A stretch of DNA of 64,000 nucleotides from CAYSWH01 sp964434775 (GTDB lineage: Bacteria > Patescibacteriota > JACMRA01). Position numbers and translations under genes: made by a program. This document shows positions 24,915 to 33,208 of the stretch, piece after piece. The notes beneath the pieces are model-generated. The model was not told where the DNA came from and did no database searches. It was given only the letters and a program-made list of their open reading frames with translations. The first letter of the stretch is position 1, and each line of letters begins with the position of its first letter. The stretch lies in assembly GCA_964434775.1 (NCBI GenBank), contig CAYSWH010000001.1, positions 1 to 64,000 of the forward strand. Direction: 5' to 3'.

Positions 24915-27117
24915 GTATTATTTCAGTTTTTTCTTTGATAACAGATACTTATTTTTGGCTATTACTATCTCAGTAATAGTGTATTATAGATGGCTATCAT
25001 TCAACTATTTCGGTTATGCAGACAACCTATTCTTTTATTACGAGCAGCTATCAGAAGGGATAATCCCATCTACTTGGCTCTCAGACCATACTGCCGGCCA
25101 CCCTAATATTGTTATTTGGAATATTCCCTTCGTGAAATGGATTCCAAGCATAGTTTCTTTCATTTTCGAAGTAGACTCAAATGTCACGGAAAAAATACAT
25201 AAGTTTTGGCCAGTAGTTTTTCTCTTACCATCTGGTAGCTTTTTCCTTGTTAAGCACTTAACTAAAAGTGATATAGCAGGCTTAATAGGCTCGATTGTTT
25301 TTTGTTTCAACACCTACTTTTTATCAATTAACAGCCAAGGTCACTTGTCCTTAACAGTAGCATGTGCATTTGCGAACTTTGCTTTTTTGTTCTTCATCAA
25401 ATCATTAGAGAAGTTATCAATTAGTTATAGCATAATAACTTCTTTGACCTTCTTTATTGTTGGGTCATATGATTTTAGATTTTTATATATTCTGTCTTAT
25501 ATTCTTTTTGCTTACACAATATTTTACGTTTTTTTTGTCGCAAAAATTAAAGTAAAGAATTACAAAGAATCAGCTAAGTATTTTTTGTTAGCTTTAACAC
25601 CATATTTATTATATATACTAATGGCAGCCTATTGGGTTATCCCTACATTAGTTTCAGGAGAGATAATTGATAACCAAGTCTTAAGAAGAGAAATAATATT
25701 TCGAGATTATTGGGGAATATTTGAAGCAATGACATTGAGTCATACGTTTTGGGGTAATTTACCAATCTGGAGCACTCCAACAAATTATGTAAACATGTAC
25801 TATTTTGCTATCCCGATTCTAGCTGCACTTGGGTATTATATAAATAAAAAAAATCAAATATATACTTTTTTTCTTGTCTTTTCAATTATTGGAATATTAC
25901 TCTCAAAACAAAACGGCGTACCTTTTGAATGGTTTTACGATTGGATGTTTGAAAATTTTCCTGGTTTCAAGGCTTTTAGAGAAGCAACAAAATTTTACTA
26001 CATCATTGCCATTTCATATGCAGTATTAATTGGTGGTCTATCCAAAAGCATCTGGGAAATTAAGAGCTGGAAAAAGATAAACAAGAATAGACTAATATTA
26101 GTAAAGACAGCAGCTTTATTATCTATTTCCTCAGTATTTCTGGTCAATACTTATGGTATCCTTACAGGTTCAATCGGTTCACTTTATACTCCGAAGGAGA
26201 AACAAATAGAATATGAACTTTTGAATAATTACTTAAATGATAATTCTGAAAACTACAGAACATTTTTAGTTGCAAGAGACAGTTTATGGATGCCATACTC
26301 CACTAAAATTCCAAAATATTATCTATCAAGAGTTGTTGGTATGGACGGATGGAATAATCTTGATAATTATGATAAAATTAGCGGAAAGCCATTTGTTGAC
26401 ATTTTATTTCAAGATTTTTCTAACAATTTACTGGATTATTACTCAACGAAATATGTTATTTTACCAATAATCGAGAACGAATCTTACAATGATGATTTTT
26501 CTTTTCATTTTAGAATAGGTAGAGATTATTATGTTGATCTGATGAAAGAGATTGATTATTTAAAAAAGATAGACATCAATGCAGGGGATATTATTGTCTA
26601 TGAAAATGAAGACCCGCTGCCAAGAGTTTACCTTTCCGATAAACAGGTTTCTCTAAATAATCGACCAGAGTATGAAGAAGTTAATTTTGTTCAGATAACA
26701 CAATATAAATATAAAGTAGAAATTAATAATTTATCAAAAAAGACGTATCTAAATTTTACCGATACCTATCATAGTAGTTGGAAGGCGAGAATTGGAAATG
26801 ATTTTAACTGGTTTGATTCGATCATCAAAAAAAATTATTTTTTACCTGATAGTTTTCATTTTTCAAATGATCATTATCTAAATTACTTTGTTATAGACCC
26901 GAATTATATAAGAAATAACTACTCTTTGGAAGAATATTCTGAAAATCCTGACGGAAGTATTAATATGAACATTTATCTCTACTACCAACCACAAGCTTAC
27001 TTCTACGTTGGTACTATTTTTACTTTTAGTGTTATTTTTATTTTATTTTCTAGCTTGATTTATATTAACAGGCATTACTCAATAAGAGGATATTATGATT
27101 GGTTTAAGAAATATTGA
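24889..27117 (+). CDS. GT-C-like integral membrane protein, cassette 1
   Basis: 742 aa: about 11 transmembrane segments between residues 15 and 430, a soluble domain of about 270 residues and a last hydrophobic segment near residues 705-730. Motifs kept in the paralogue at 31034 include STWLSDHTAGHP, INSQGHLSLTVACAFANFAF, VGSYDFRFLYI and FPGFKAFREATKFYYIIA. This pattern, including the conserved R-E-x-x-K-F after helix-rich sequence, reminds me of AftD/DUF3367-type arabinosyltransferases and of YfhO proteins, both GT-C-like. It would act on lipid-linked sugars on the outer face of the membrane. The specific family is inference. Confidence 0.68.
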   Translation: MLNFWKRYRYYFSFFFDNRYLFLAITISVIVYYRWLSFNYFGYADNLFFYYEQLSEGIIPSTWLSDHTAGHPNIVIWNIPFVKWIPSIVSFIFEVDSNVTEKIHKFWPVVFLLPSGSFFLVKHLTKSDIAGLIGSIVFCFNTYFLSINSQGHLSLTVACAFANFAFLFFIKSLEKLSISYSIITSLTFFIVGSYDFRFLYILSYILFAYTIFYVFFVAKIKVKNYKESAKYFLLALTPYLLYILMAAYWVIPTLVSGEIIDNQVLRREIIFRDYWGIFEAMTLSHTFWGNLPIWSTPTNYVNMYYFAIPILAALGYYINKKNQIYTFFLVFSIIGILLSKQNGVPFEWFYDWMFENFPGFKAFREATKFYYIIAISYAVLIGGLSKSIWEIKSWKKINKNRLILVKTAALLSISSVFLVNTYGILTGSIGSLYTPKEKQIEYELLNNYLNDNSENYRTFLVARDSLWMPYSTKIPKYYLSRVVGMDGWNNLDNYDKISGKPFVDILFQDFSNNLLDYYSTKYVILPIIENESYNDDFSFHFRIGRDYYVDLMKEIDYLKKIDINAGDIIVYENEDPLPRVYLSDKQVSLNNRPEYEEVNFVQITQYKYKVEINNLSKKTYLNFTDTYHSSWKARIGNDFNWFDSIIKKNYFLPDSFHFSNDHYLNYFVIDPNYIRNNYSLEEYSENPDGSINMNIYLYYQPQAYFYVGTIFTFSVIFILFSSLIYINRHYSIRGYYDWFKKY

Positions 27118-29917
27118 TTATATATTAAGCTTACTTGTGTTGATTTCACTTTCTGTCATATTAACCTTACAATATTGGACAGCAAGTAATAATACCAATA
27201 TTACGTTCAGCAATGTTAAAAAAATCGATAAAATTGTTAATGGAAATAGGGTTAACCAGCCAAATATTATCTCTTCCGAAGATAAGCATTTTATTACTGA
27301 CCCCATCAACTTACCAAAAAAAAATTATAATAAACTATATAATCTTACTAGTGAAATATACTCCTTTTTCACTTATAGTGAAGCAGATAGTTCAGGAAAT
27401 TACGAAATCTTTAATGATTTCAGTGAGGGTAGGAAGTTTAATTTAAATTATTCATTTGATAAAGATACAGACTTAAGAATTACTTACAATGCCAAACTAC
27501 AGAGGATTGAATTTGTAGTCGACAATATCTTGAACAAATACAGCAAAGAGTATAAAGCTATTTACCAATTAGATGATATAAATTCCGACAGTATAGTAAA
27601 AATTGGCAATATAATTATTGACCTGGAAAATTACGAAAATGATAAATATATTTCTGTAAAGGATATAGAGAACGTAGTTGAAGTGAAAAGAATAATCAAA
27701 AAAGACAATAATATCCTAAGTGCCAACAATTTCTCGTTTGAAGCAGGGCCTTGGCAAGAAGAAGTTACAAATTGTAGTGAGAAAAGTGTTGATGGTAGAC
27801 CAAAGATAAACATGTCAATCTCAAATGATTCATCAGAAGGAGAAAAGTCAATCTCGCTTGAATCAGATAATCATTTTGCATGTACACTTAAAAGATTCGA
27901 TATTAAGAGTCAAGACAAAAATTATTACAAACTATCTTTTGATTATAAGAATTTAGAAGGAAATCTACTAATGTATGAATACGAACTAAATTCATTTATA
28001 GATGATGAGAGAGTGGTGGAAGATCATTTTTTTGAATTTTTAGAACCTGATAATTCTGTTTGGAATAACCATTCCGTTTTCATTGAACCGGGAGACGAAG
28101 AAGGAAATTATAAAAAATTTAATGAGTTTGTGATAAGAATCCACTCGCCTTCAAGAGGAGAGAAAAGAATTGTTAATTTATATGACAATTTTACTTTATC
28201 AAGATACGAAGAGGATAATAATTCTAGTATAGAAATTAAAAGAGTTTTTGAAGAAAGTAATAATGATGCAGAATATAGAATATCTTCAGAATTAATTGAT
28301 TACTCTGCCATAAAAGAATTAGACTTTTTTAAGGAAAATGATAATTTACTCAAAGAATATAATTTTTCCTTTGAACAAGGAAATTGGAATAAGGAAGTCG
28401 GGAATTGTAATAGAAATTTTCCAGGGGCCCCAAATATTTACACCGAACTAAACTCCAAAGATTCAACAGAAGGAAAAAGGTCTCTGGAAATTGGGTCAAA
28501 AAATCATTTTGCATGTGTTTCAAATTTCGTCCCTATTGAGCTAGATAGTAACAAACAGTATAAATTCAGCTTTGATTATAAAAACATTAAAGGAAAATCA
28601 GCATATTATTACATAATATTTGTTAGTGAGGACAGGCTTCCAACAGAAGAAAGTACAGGATTTTCTGTATTGCTTGATAACTCAGATGTTAGTTTAAGTG
28701 GAAGATATATAGGAGTTGTAGAAAGTGGTAAATGGTATAAACATGAAGAAATAATTAGACCCGAGGTAAATAACGTTCGAGCATTAATTATTCACTTTCT
28801 CGCACCTTCCAATGGTTCAAAGGAATTTATAAACCTCTACGACAATGTACGTTTGGAAGAGTTTGCACCGAAGGATATTGATAATTACTATTTGTATTCC
28901 GAGCAGGAGGTTGATGAAAGCCCCAAGGTTGATTCTTTGGAGTATACCAACCTGGACAGATACACTCACAAGGTTAGATTGAATGGTCTTGAAGATTCTA
29001 CTTTAGTTTACTTTCCCGAAGGTTATAGTGATTCATGGAAAGCGTTTCCAATTCAAACCGATGAACCCCCTGAAGAGCAAAATGTTTCCGATTTTACCGT
29101 GCCTCAGGAAGAGTCAAATCGTCAGGCCGACTCACAAGAAGTCAGAGCTTATTTTGACCAGGGTAAAGTATCAACTGTAGGAGATAAATATATCGGTAAG
29201 AATTTTGACGATTCAATTAGGAATGATAATCTAAAACCCGGAGGAACACTTAGTGTTTTAGGAAAACAGGCAATAGACGGCTCCCGTCACTACAAGCTCA
29301 ATGACTACGGCAATGCCTGGTATATTGATGTTGAGGAGTATTGTAAAAATAGGAATGTGTGCGTCGATAATGGTGACGGTACTTTTGATTTGGAGTTAAT
29401 CATTCGCCATGAGAACAAGTTTTATTTACAACTAATTCAGATCTCCGGAATGTTTGCTTTAATCCTTCCGCTGGGTTGGGTTATTGGGAGGGGGTTAAGA
29501 CAGCCATTCAAACATCGACAAGCAAATCAAGAAAAACCTAAAAGATTAGAACAACCTAAAACAACCGAAGAAATAAAGGAGCCCTCAAAAGCTATAGAAA
29601 AGGAAAAAACCGAGGAGTCTACAAAAGTCAAAAAATCCAAAGAATCAAGCTTAGAATCTAAGCCGCAAAAAAGATCCTGGGTAGAGGAATTCTATGCTGA
29701 AAAGACAAACTCATCCAGAGACGGGCAAAGAGGAGACAAAACCCAAAAAGTAAGTCAGAATCAAGATCCGAACGACCTGCAAAAAGAAGGAGGAAGAGAC
29801 AGTTTGGACGTTGAGTTTACACAAAAGGAAGGTAAAAACGAGACTAAATCAGCGGCTGAAACTTGGAAAAAAAGAGTTTTGATTAAAACCGACACCGCAA
29901 AGGATGATTCCGCTTAA
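27095..29917 (+). CDS. Anchored protein with two carbohydrate-binding-like modules, cassette 1
   Basis: 940 aa. An N-terminal membrane anchor (about 8-27), an extracytoplasmic beta-rich region, then two related modules (about 207-375 and 415-590) each opening NxSFExGxW, with an NC cysteine, a D-S-x-E-G-x-x-S-x turn and a second cysteine in NHFAC. Such jelly-roll units resemble CBM4/9 or galactose-binding-like folds. A further domain (about 580-780) is encoded by the block identical to cassette 2, followed by a transmembrane segment (about 780-800) and a charged, disordered cytoplasmic tail. The gene overlaps the GT-C gene by 23 bp. I infer an accessory subunit that binds the growing glycan. 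Confidence 0.65.
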   Translation: MIGLRNIDYILSLLVLISLSVILTLQYWTASNNTNITFSNVKKIDKIVNGNRVNQPNIISSEDKHFITDPINLPKKNYNKLYNLTSEIYSFFTYSEADSSGNYEIFNDFSEGRKFNLNYSFDKDTDLRITYNAKLQRIEFVVDNILNKYSKEYKAIYQLDDINSDSIVKIGNIIIDLENYENDKYISVKDIENVVEVKRIIKKDNNILSANNFSFEAGPWQEEVTNCSEKSVDGRPKINMSISNDSSEGEKSISLESDNHFACTLKRFDIKSQDKNYYKLSFDYKNLEGNLLMYEYELNSFIDDERVVEDHFFEFLEPDNSVWNNHSVFIEPGDEEGNYKKFNEFVIRIHSPSRGEKRIVNLYDNFTLSRYEEDNNSSIEIKRVFEESNNDAEYRISSELIDYSAIKELDFFKENDNLLKEYNFSFEQGNWNKEVGNCNRNFPGAPNIYTELNSKDSTEGKRSLEIGSKNHFACVSNFVPIELDSNKQYKFSFDYKNIKGKSAYYYIIFVSEDRLPTEESTGFSVLLDNSDVSLSGRYIGVVESGKWYKHEEIIRPEVNNVRALIIHFLAPSNGSKEFINLYDNVRLEEFAPKDIDNYYLYSEQEVDESPKVDSLEYTNLDRYTHKVRLNGLEDSTLVYFPEGYSDSWKAFPIQTDEPPEEQNVSDFTVPQEESNRQADSQEVRAYFDQGKVSTVGDKYIGKNFDDSIRNDNLKPGGTLSVLGKQAIDGSRHYKLNDYGNAWYIDVEEYCKNRNVCVDNGDGTFDLELIIRHENKFYLQLIQISGMFALILPLGWVIGRGLRQPFKHRQANQEKPKRLEQPKTTEEIKEPSKAIEKEKTEESTKVKKSKESSLESKPQKRSWVEEFYAEKTNSSRDGQRGDKTQKVSQNQDPNDLQKEGGRDSLDVEFTQKEGKNETKSAAETWKKRVLIKTDTAKDDSA
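28827..29440 (+). repeat. 614-bp block identical to 34951-35564
   Basis: I compared the two copies line by line: 614 bp without a single difference or gap, at a constant offset of 6124 bp. Identity starts abruptly at TTATAAACCTCTACGAC and ends at CAACTAATTCAG, immediately before the divergent transmembrane segment. Sequence on both sides is clearly diverged. It encodes about residues 578-782 of the cassette 1 protein. Confidence 0.97.
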
Positions 29918-29988
29918 TGTTTGTTTTTGCTAATTATTTAAACTTTGTTAGTTCTTCCCAAAAAACATTTTTCTAAATTCTTATCACA

Positions 29989-31059
29989 ATGAAGCAAAAA
30001 AAAATATTGTTAATAAGTAGACCGGTTGATAATTATATCAAAGGCGGAGGTATTTATGCCTGTCTTTATTGGCTCAAAAAAAAACTCAAAGAAGATAAAT
30101 ATATTAGGCTATTCTCTACTAAAAAATATCCGTTTATCCCAACTTCATCTTCCCTTCTTACAATTATTGTTTATGACATAATTAACCCACTATTTATGGC
30201 TGCTATCTATGGAAAAAAAGCGGAAATATTTTTTTTTGGTGATTCAGCCTATACACCAACCATCAACCTAATAAAGCTCTTGCTTCCAAAAAAGAAATAT
30301 GTGACAATTGTTCAAGATTTTAATGAGAAGAAAGACAATTCCTTATACTATAGATACTTTAACAAAATTGCTGCAAATGCCATAGCAAATTGTGATTACA
30401 TAATCTGTACTGCTGAAGAAAACAAAAATATCATTCTCGCAAAAAAAATTCAAGTAGATCCGGAAAAAATATGCGTTCTGCCTCTGGGCTTTACTTCCAT
30501 GATTTTGGAATCTGATACCGGTACCGTAAACAGATCCAAGAAAGACAAAGAATTCCACATAGGTTACATTGGAGACTCCCAAGGACACAAAAGAATCGAC
30601 AGATTGGTGGAAATAATAAAAAAATTTAATGAGCTAGAAGTTCCTCTGATTCTAACGACCGCCGGAAAAATTAACGAGTCATACACAGATCAATTTGATT
30701 CTTTACAAAATGAATATTTTCAGTACAATCACTTAGGAAGAATAACCGAAGAAGAAAAGGTGGGTTTTTACACAAATATTAACGCCTTGATGTTTCCTTC
30801 TGAAAGAGAAGGTTTTGGACTACCTCTTCTGGAATCTATGTACCTGCAAAAACTGGCGATTATTTTTGGAAGTTCTCAGATACCTTCACTTTTAAAACAA
30901 AAATGCTTATTGCTTGAAGATGACCTCAAAAATTTGAAAGAAATATATAATTATATTACCTCGGAGAAAAAAGAATATAGAGAGTTTATCATCAATAATT
31001 TTAAATACTCTCAAAAATTTGATTGGCACAATTATGTTGAATTTTTTAGAAATATTTAA
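29989..31059 (+). CDS. Glycosyltransferase, first gene of cassette 2
   Basis: 356-aa paralogue of the enzyme at 23832. The E-x7-E donor motif is SEREGFGLPLLESMYLQK, the second domain opens FHIGYIGDSQGHKRIDRLVE, and both share FVTIIQDF/YVTIVQDF and YILCTAEENK/YIICTAEENK. Divergence is moderate along the whole length, with no identical blocks. It overlaps the next GT-C gene by 26 bp, exactly as in cassette 1. It probably adds a related but different sugar, or the same sugar to a different acceptor; this is inference. Confidence 0.86.
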   Translation: MKQKKILLISRPVDNYIKGGGIYACLYWLKKKLKEDKYIRLFSTKKYPFIPTSSSLLTIIVYDIINPLFMAAIYGKKAEIFFFGDSAYTPTINLIKLLLPKKKYVTIVQDFNEKKDNSLYYRYFNKIAANAIANCDYIICTAEENKNIILAKKIQVDPEKICVLPLGFTSMILESDTGTVNRSKKDKEFHIGYIGDSQGHKRIDRLVEIIKKFNELEVPLILTTAGKINESYTDQFDSLQNEYFQYNHLGRITEEEKVGFYTNINALMFPSEREGFGLPLLESMYLQKLAIIFGSSQIPSLLKQKCLLLEDDLKNLKEIYNYITSEKKEYREFIINNFKYSQKFDWHNYVEFFRNI

Positions 31060-33208
31060 GAGCAAGATAAAAGGGAACTCTCTTCTGTTTGTGTCAATAG
31101 CCATTTCCATGATGACATATTTTAGGTGGCTATCTTTTGATTATTTTGTTTATGCCGATATTCACTATTTTAATCAGGACAAATTAAGTCAGGAAGTCAT
31201 ACCGAGTACTTGGTTATCAGACCACACAATTGCTCACCCGGAAATTCAATTATGGAGAGTACCATCATTTTATTTAGGGAGTATTCTATCAATTTTCGGT
31301 TTAGAAAGCAATGTTTATGAAAAAATAGTATTCTTCTGGCCGGTAATTTTTCTTTTGCCGATAGGAAGTTATCTCCTAGTTAAAAAAACAACTAAAAGCA
31401 GTATTGCCGCTTTCATAGGATCCTTGGTTTTTAGTTTTAACACATATTTTTTAGCTATAAATAGCCAGGGACACTTACCGCTCACAGTAGCTTGTGCTTT
31501 TTCTAATTTTGCTTTTTTGCTTTTTATCAAAACCTTGGAACGGAAAAAACTTCTTTATGCTGTATGCACCGGATTAATATTATTTATCGTAGGCTCATAT
31601 GATCTTAGATTTCTATACATTGATTTCTTTTTGCTAGCTGCATACACGGGTTATTATTTAATAGAAAATAAATTCACTGATCTAAAAGAGGCATTGGGGC
31701 GGATAATTTACTTCCCTATATCTTTCGGCATAGTCATAATCCTGAGTCTTTTTTGGATTTTACCGGCTTTTTTTGCTGACCAACTGGTTTCCAATGAAGT
31801 CCTGGAAAGGGAGATAATATTTTTCAACTATTGGGGGATACTGGAATCGATGACTCTTTTTCATGTCTTCTGGGATGGCACAGATATCTGGCAGGTTGTT
31901 AAGCCTCTTCCGGCGTATTTTCTTATAATTCCTGTATTTGCAGCTGCAGGATATATATTGAATAAAAATAAAAAAAATTACACTTTTTTCCTTGTAATAG
32001 GGGTTCTGGGGATACTTTTGAGCAAACAAAACGGAGCTCCGTTTGAGGGTTTTTATGATTGGATGTACGCAAATTTCCCTGGGTTTAGTGCCTTTAGAGA
32101 GGCAACCAAGTTTTATTACCTAATTGCCCTGAGTTATGCTGTTCTAATAGGATCTTTAGCCGATTTTCTTTATGTAAATTTCCGGAGGAAGCTTTGGCAA
32201 AAAACTATAACTGTAGGAGTGGTAAGTTCTGTGGTAATTATTTTTACGGCCAATTTAGTGCCGATCTTTACCGGGGAAATAAAGTCTTTATACACCCCTA
32301 AAGACAAGCAACAGGAGTATGCCGACTTATGGAATTATTTGCAAAAGCAACCCGCCGGCTATAGAACTATGCTGGTTCCGACGACTAGTATATGGATGCC
32401 TTACACAAACAAGCACCCCGGACTTAACTTAAATAGAACTGTTACTCAAGAATGGCAATTTTTGGACAACTACCAAAAGATATCAGGTAAACCCTTTGTG
32501 GATGTATTGGAACAAGATTTTTCAGATTTTTTATTGGATAACACATCAATTAAATATGTAGCAATTCCAATAATGGAAAATGAAAACCCTAAAAGAGACT
32601 TCTCAGAACATTTTAACCTTTCCAGAAATTTTTACTTAGACGTAATTTCAAAAATAGATTATTTAGAAAAGGTAGAAGATTTCGATTCCAGGATAGAGCT
32701 ATATGAAAATACAAATGTAAAACCGAGGCTCTACACAACCGACAAAGTTGAAACAATTTATCAAAGGATAGAATATGAACAAATAGAACATGAACAGATC
32801 AGTTCCAACAAATATAGATTAAAGCTGAGAGGTTTTTCCGAAAAAGAGTATCTCAATTTAACAGATAGATACAGTGAAAATTGGAAATTGAAGGTGGGGG
32901 AGGAAGAGATTAATCATTTTTCGGTACTTTTTGATCATGATTATTTTCTTCCACAAAATACTTCCTTTCAAAACGACGGACGTTTAACCTCATTTATTCT
33001 GGATGCTGATTACATTAAGAGAAATTATTCCAAAGAATATTACACCGAAAACTCTGACGGTTCAATTGACGTAGAAATGACCCTGTATTACAAACCACAG
33101 TCCTATTTTTATGCTGGTGCAGTTATTTCCTTGTCTTTTTTGATTTTATGCTTAACCTATCTTTCATATGAAGCCTATAGATTTATTCACCATTCAAAAA
33201 AGAGTTAA
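31034..33208 (+). CDS. GT-C-like integral membrane protein, cassette 2
   Basis: 724 aa from the ATG at 31034, whose MLNFLEIF parallels MLNFWKRY of the paralogue; an upstream in-frame TTG at 31019 is less likely. Same layout as the cassette 1 protein: about 11 transmembrane segments, an outward soluble domain and a C-terminal membrane segment. Shared motifs include STWLSDHTIAHPE, INSQGHLPLTVACAF, VGSYDLRFLYI and FPGFSAFREATKFYYLIA. The glycan-active residues are probably the conserved D/H of WLSDHT and the E/K of REATKF, but this is a guess from conservation between two paralogues only. Confidence 0.68.
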   Translation: MLNFLEIFKSKIKGNSLLFVSIAISMMTYFRWLSFDYFVYADIHYFNQDKLSQEVIPSTWLSDHTIAHPEIQLWRVPSFYLGSILSIFGLESNVYEKIVFFWPVIFLLPIGSYLLVKKTTKSSIAAFIGSLVFSFNTYFLAINSQGHLPLTVACAFSNFAFLLFIKTLERKKLLYAVCTGLILFIVGSYDLRFLYIDFFLLAAYTGYYLIENKFTDLKEALGRIIYFPISFGIVIILSLFWILPAFFADQLVSNEVLEREIIFFNYWGILESMTLFHVFWDGTDIWQVVKPLPAYFLIIPVFAAAGYILNKNKKNYTFFLVIGVLGILLSKQNGAPFEGFYDWMYANFPGFSAFREATKFYYLIALSYAVLIGSLADFLYVNFRRKLWQKTITVGVVSSVVIIFTANLVPIFTGEIKSLYTPKDKQQEYADLWNYLQKQPAGYRTMLVPTTSIWMPYTNKHPGLNLNRTVTQEWQFLDNYQKISGKPFVDVLEQDFSDFLLDNTSIKYVAIPIMENENPKRDFSEHFNLSRNFYLDVISKIDYLEKVEDFDSRIELYENTNVKPRLYTTDKVETIYQRIEYEQIEHEQISSNKYRLKLRGFSEKEYLNLTDRYSENWKLKVGEEEINHFSVLFDHDYFLPQNTSFQNDGRLTSFILDADYIKRNYSKEYYTENSDGSIDVEMTLYYKPQSYFYAGAVISLSFLILCLTYLSYEAYRFIHHSKKS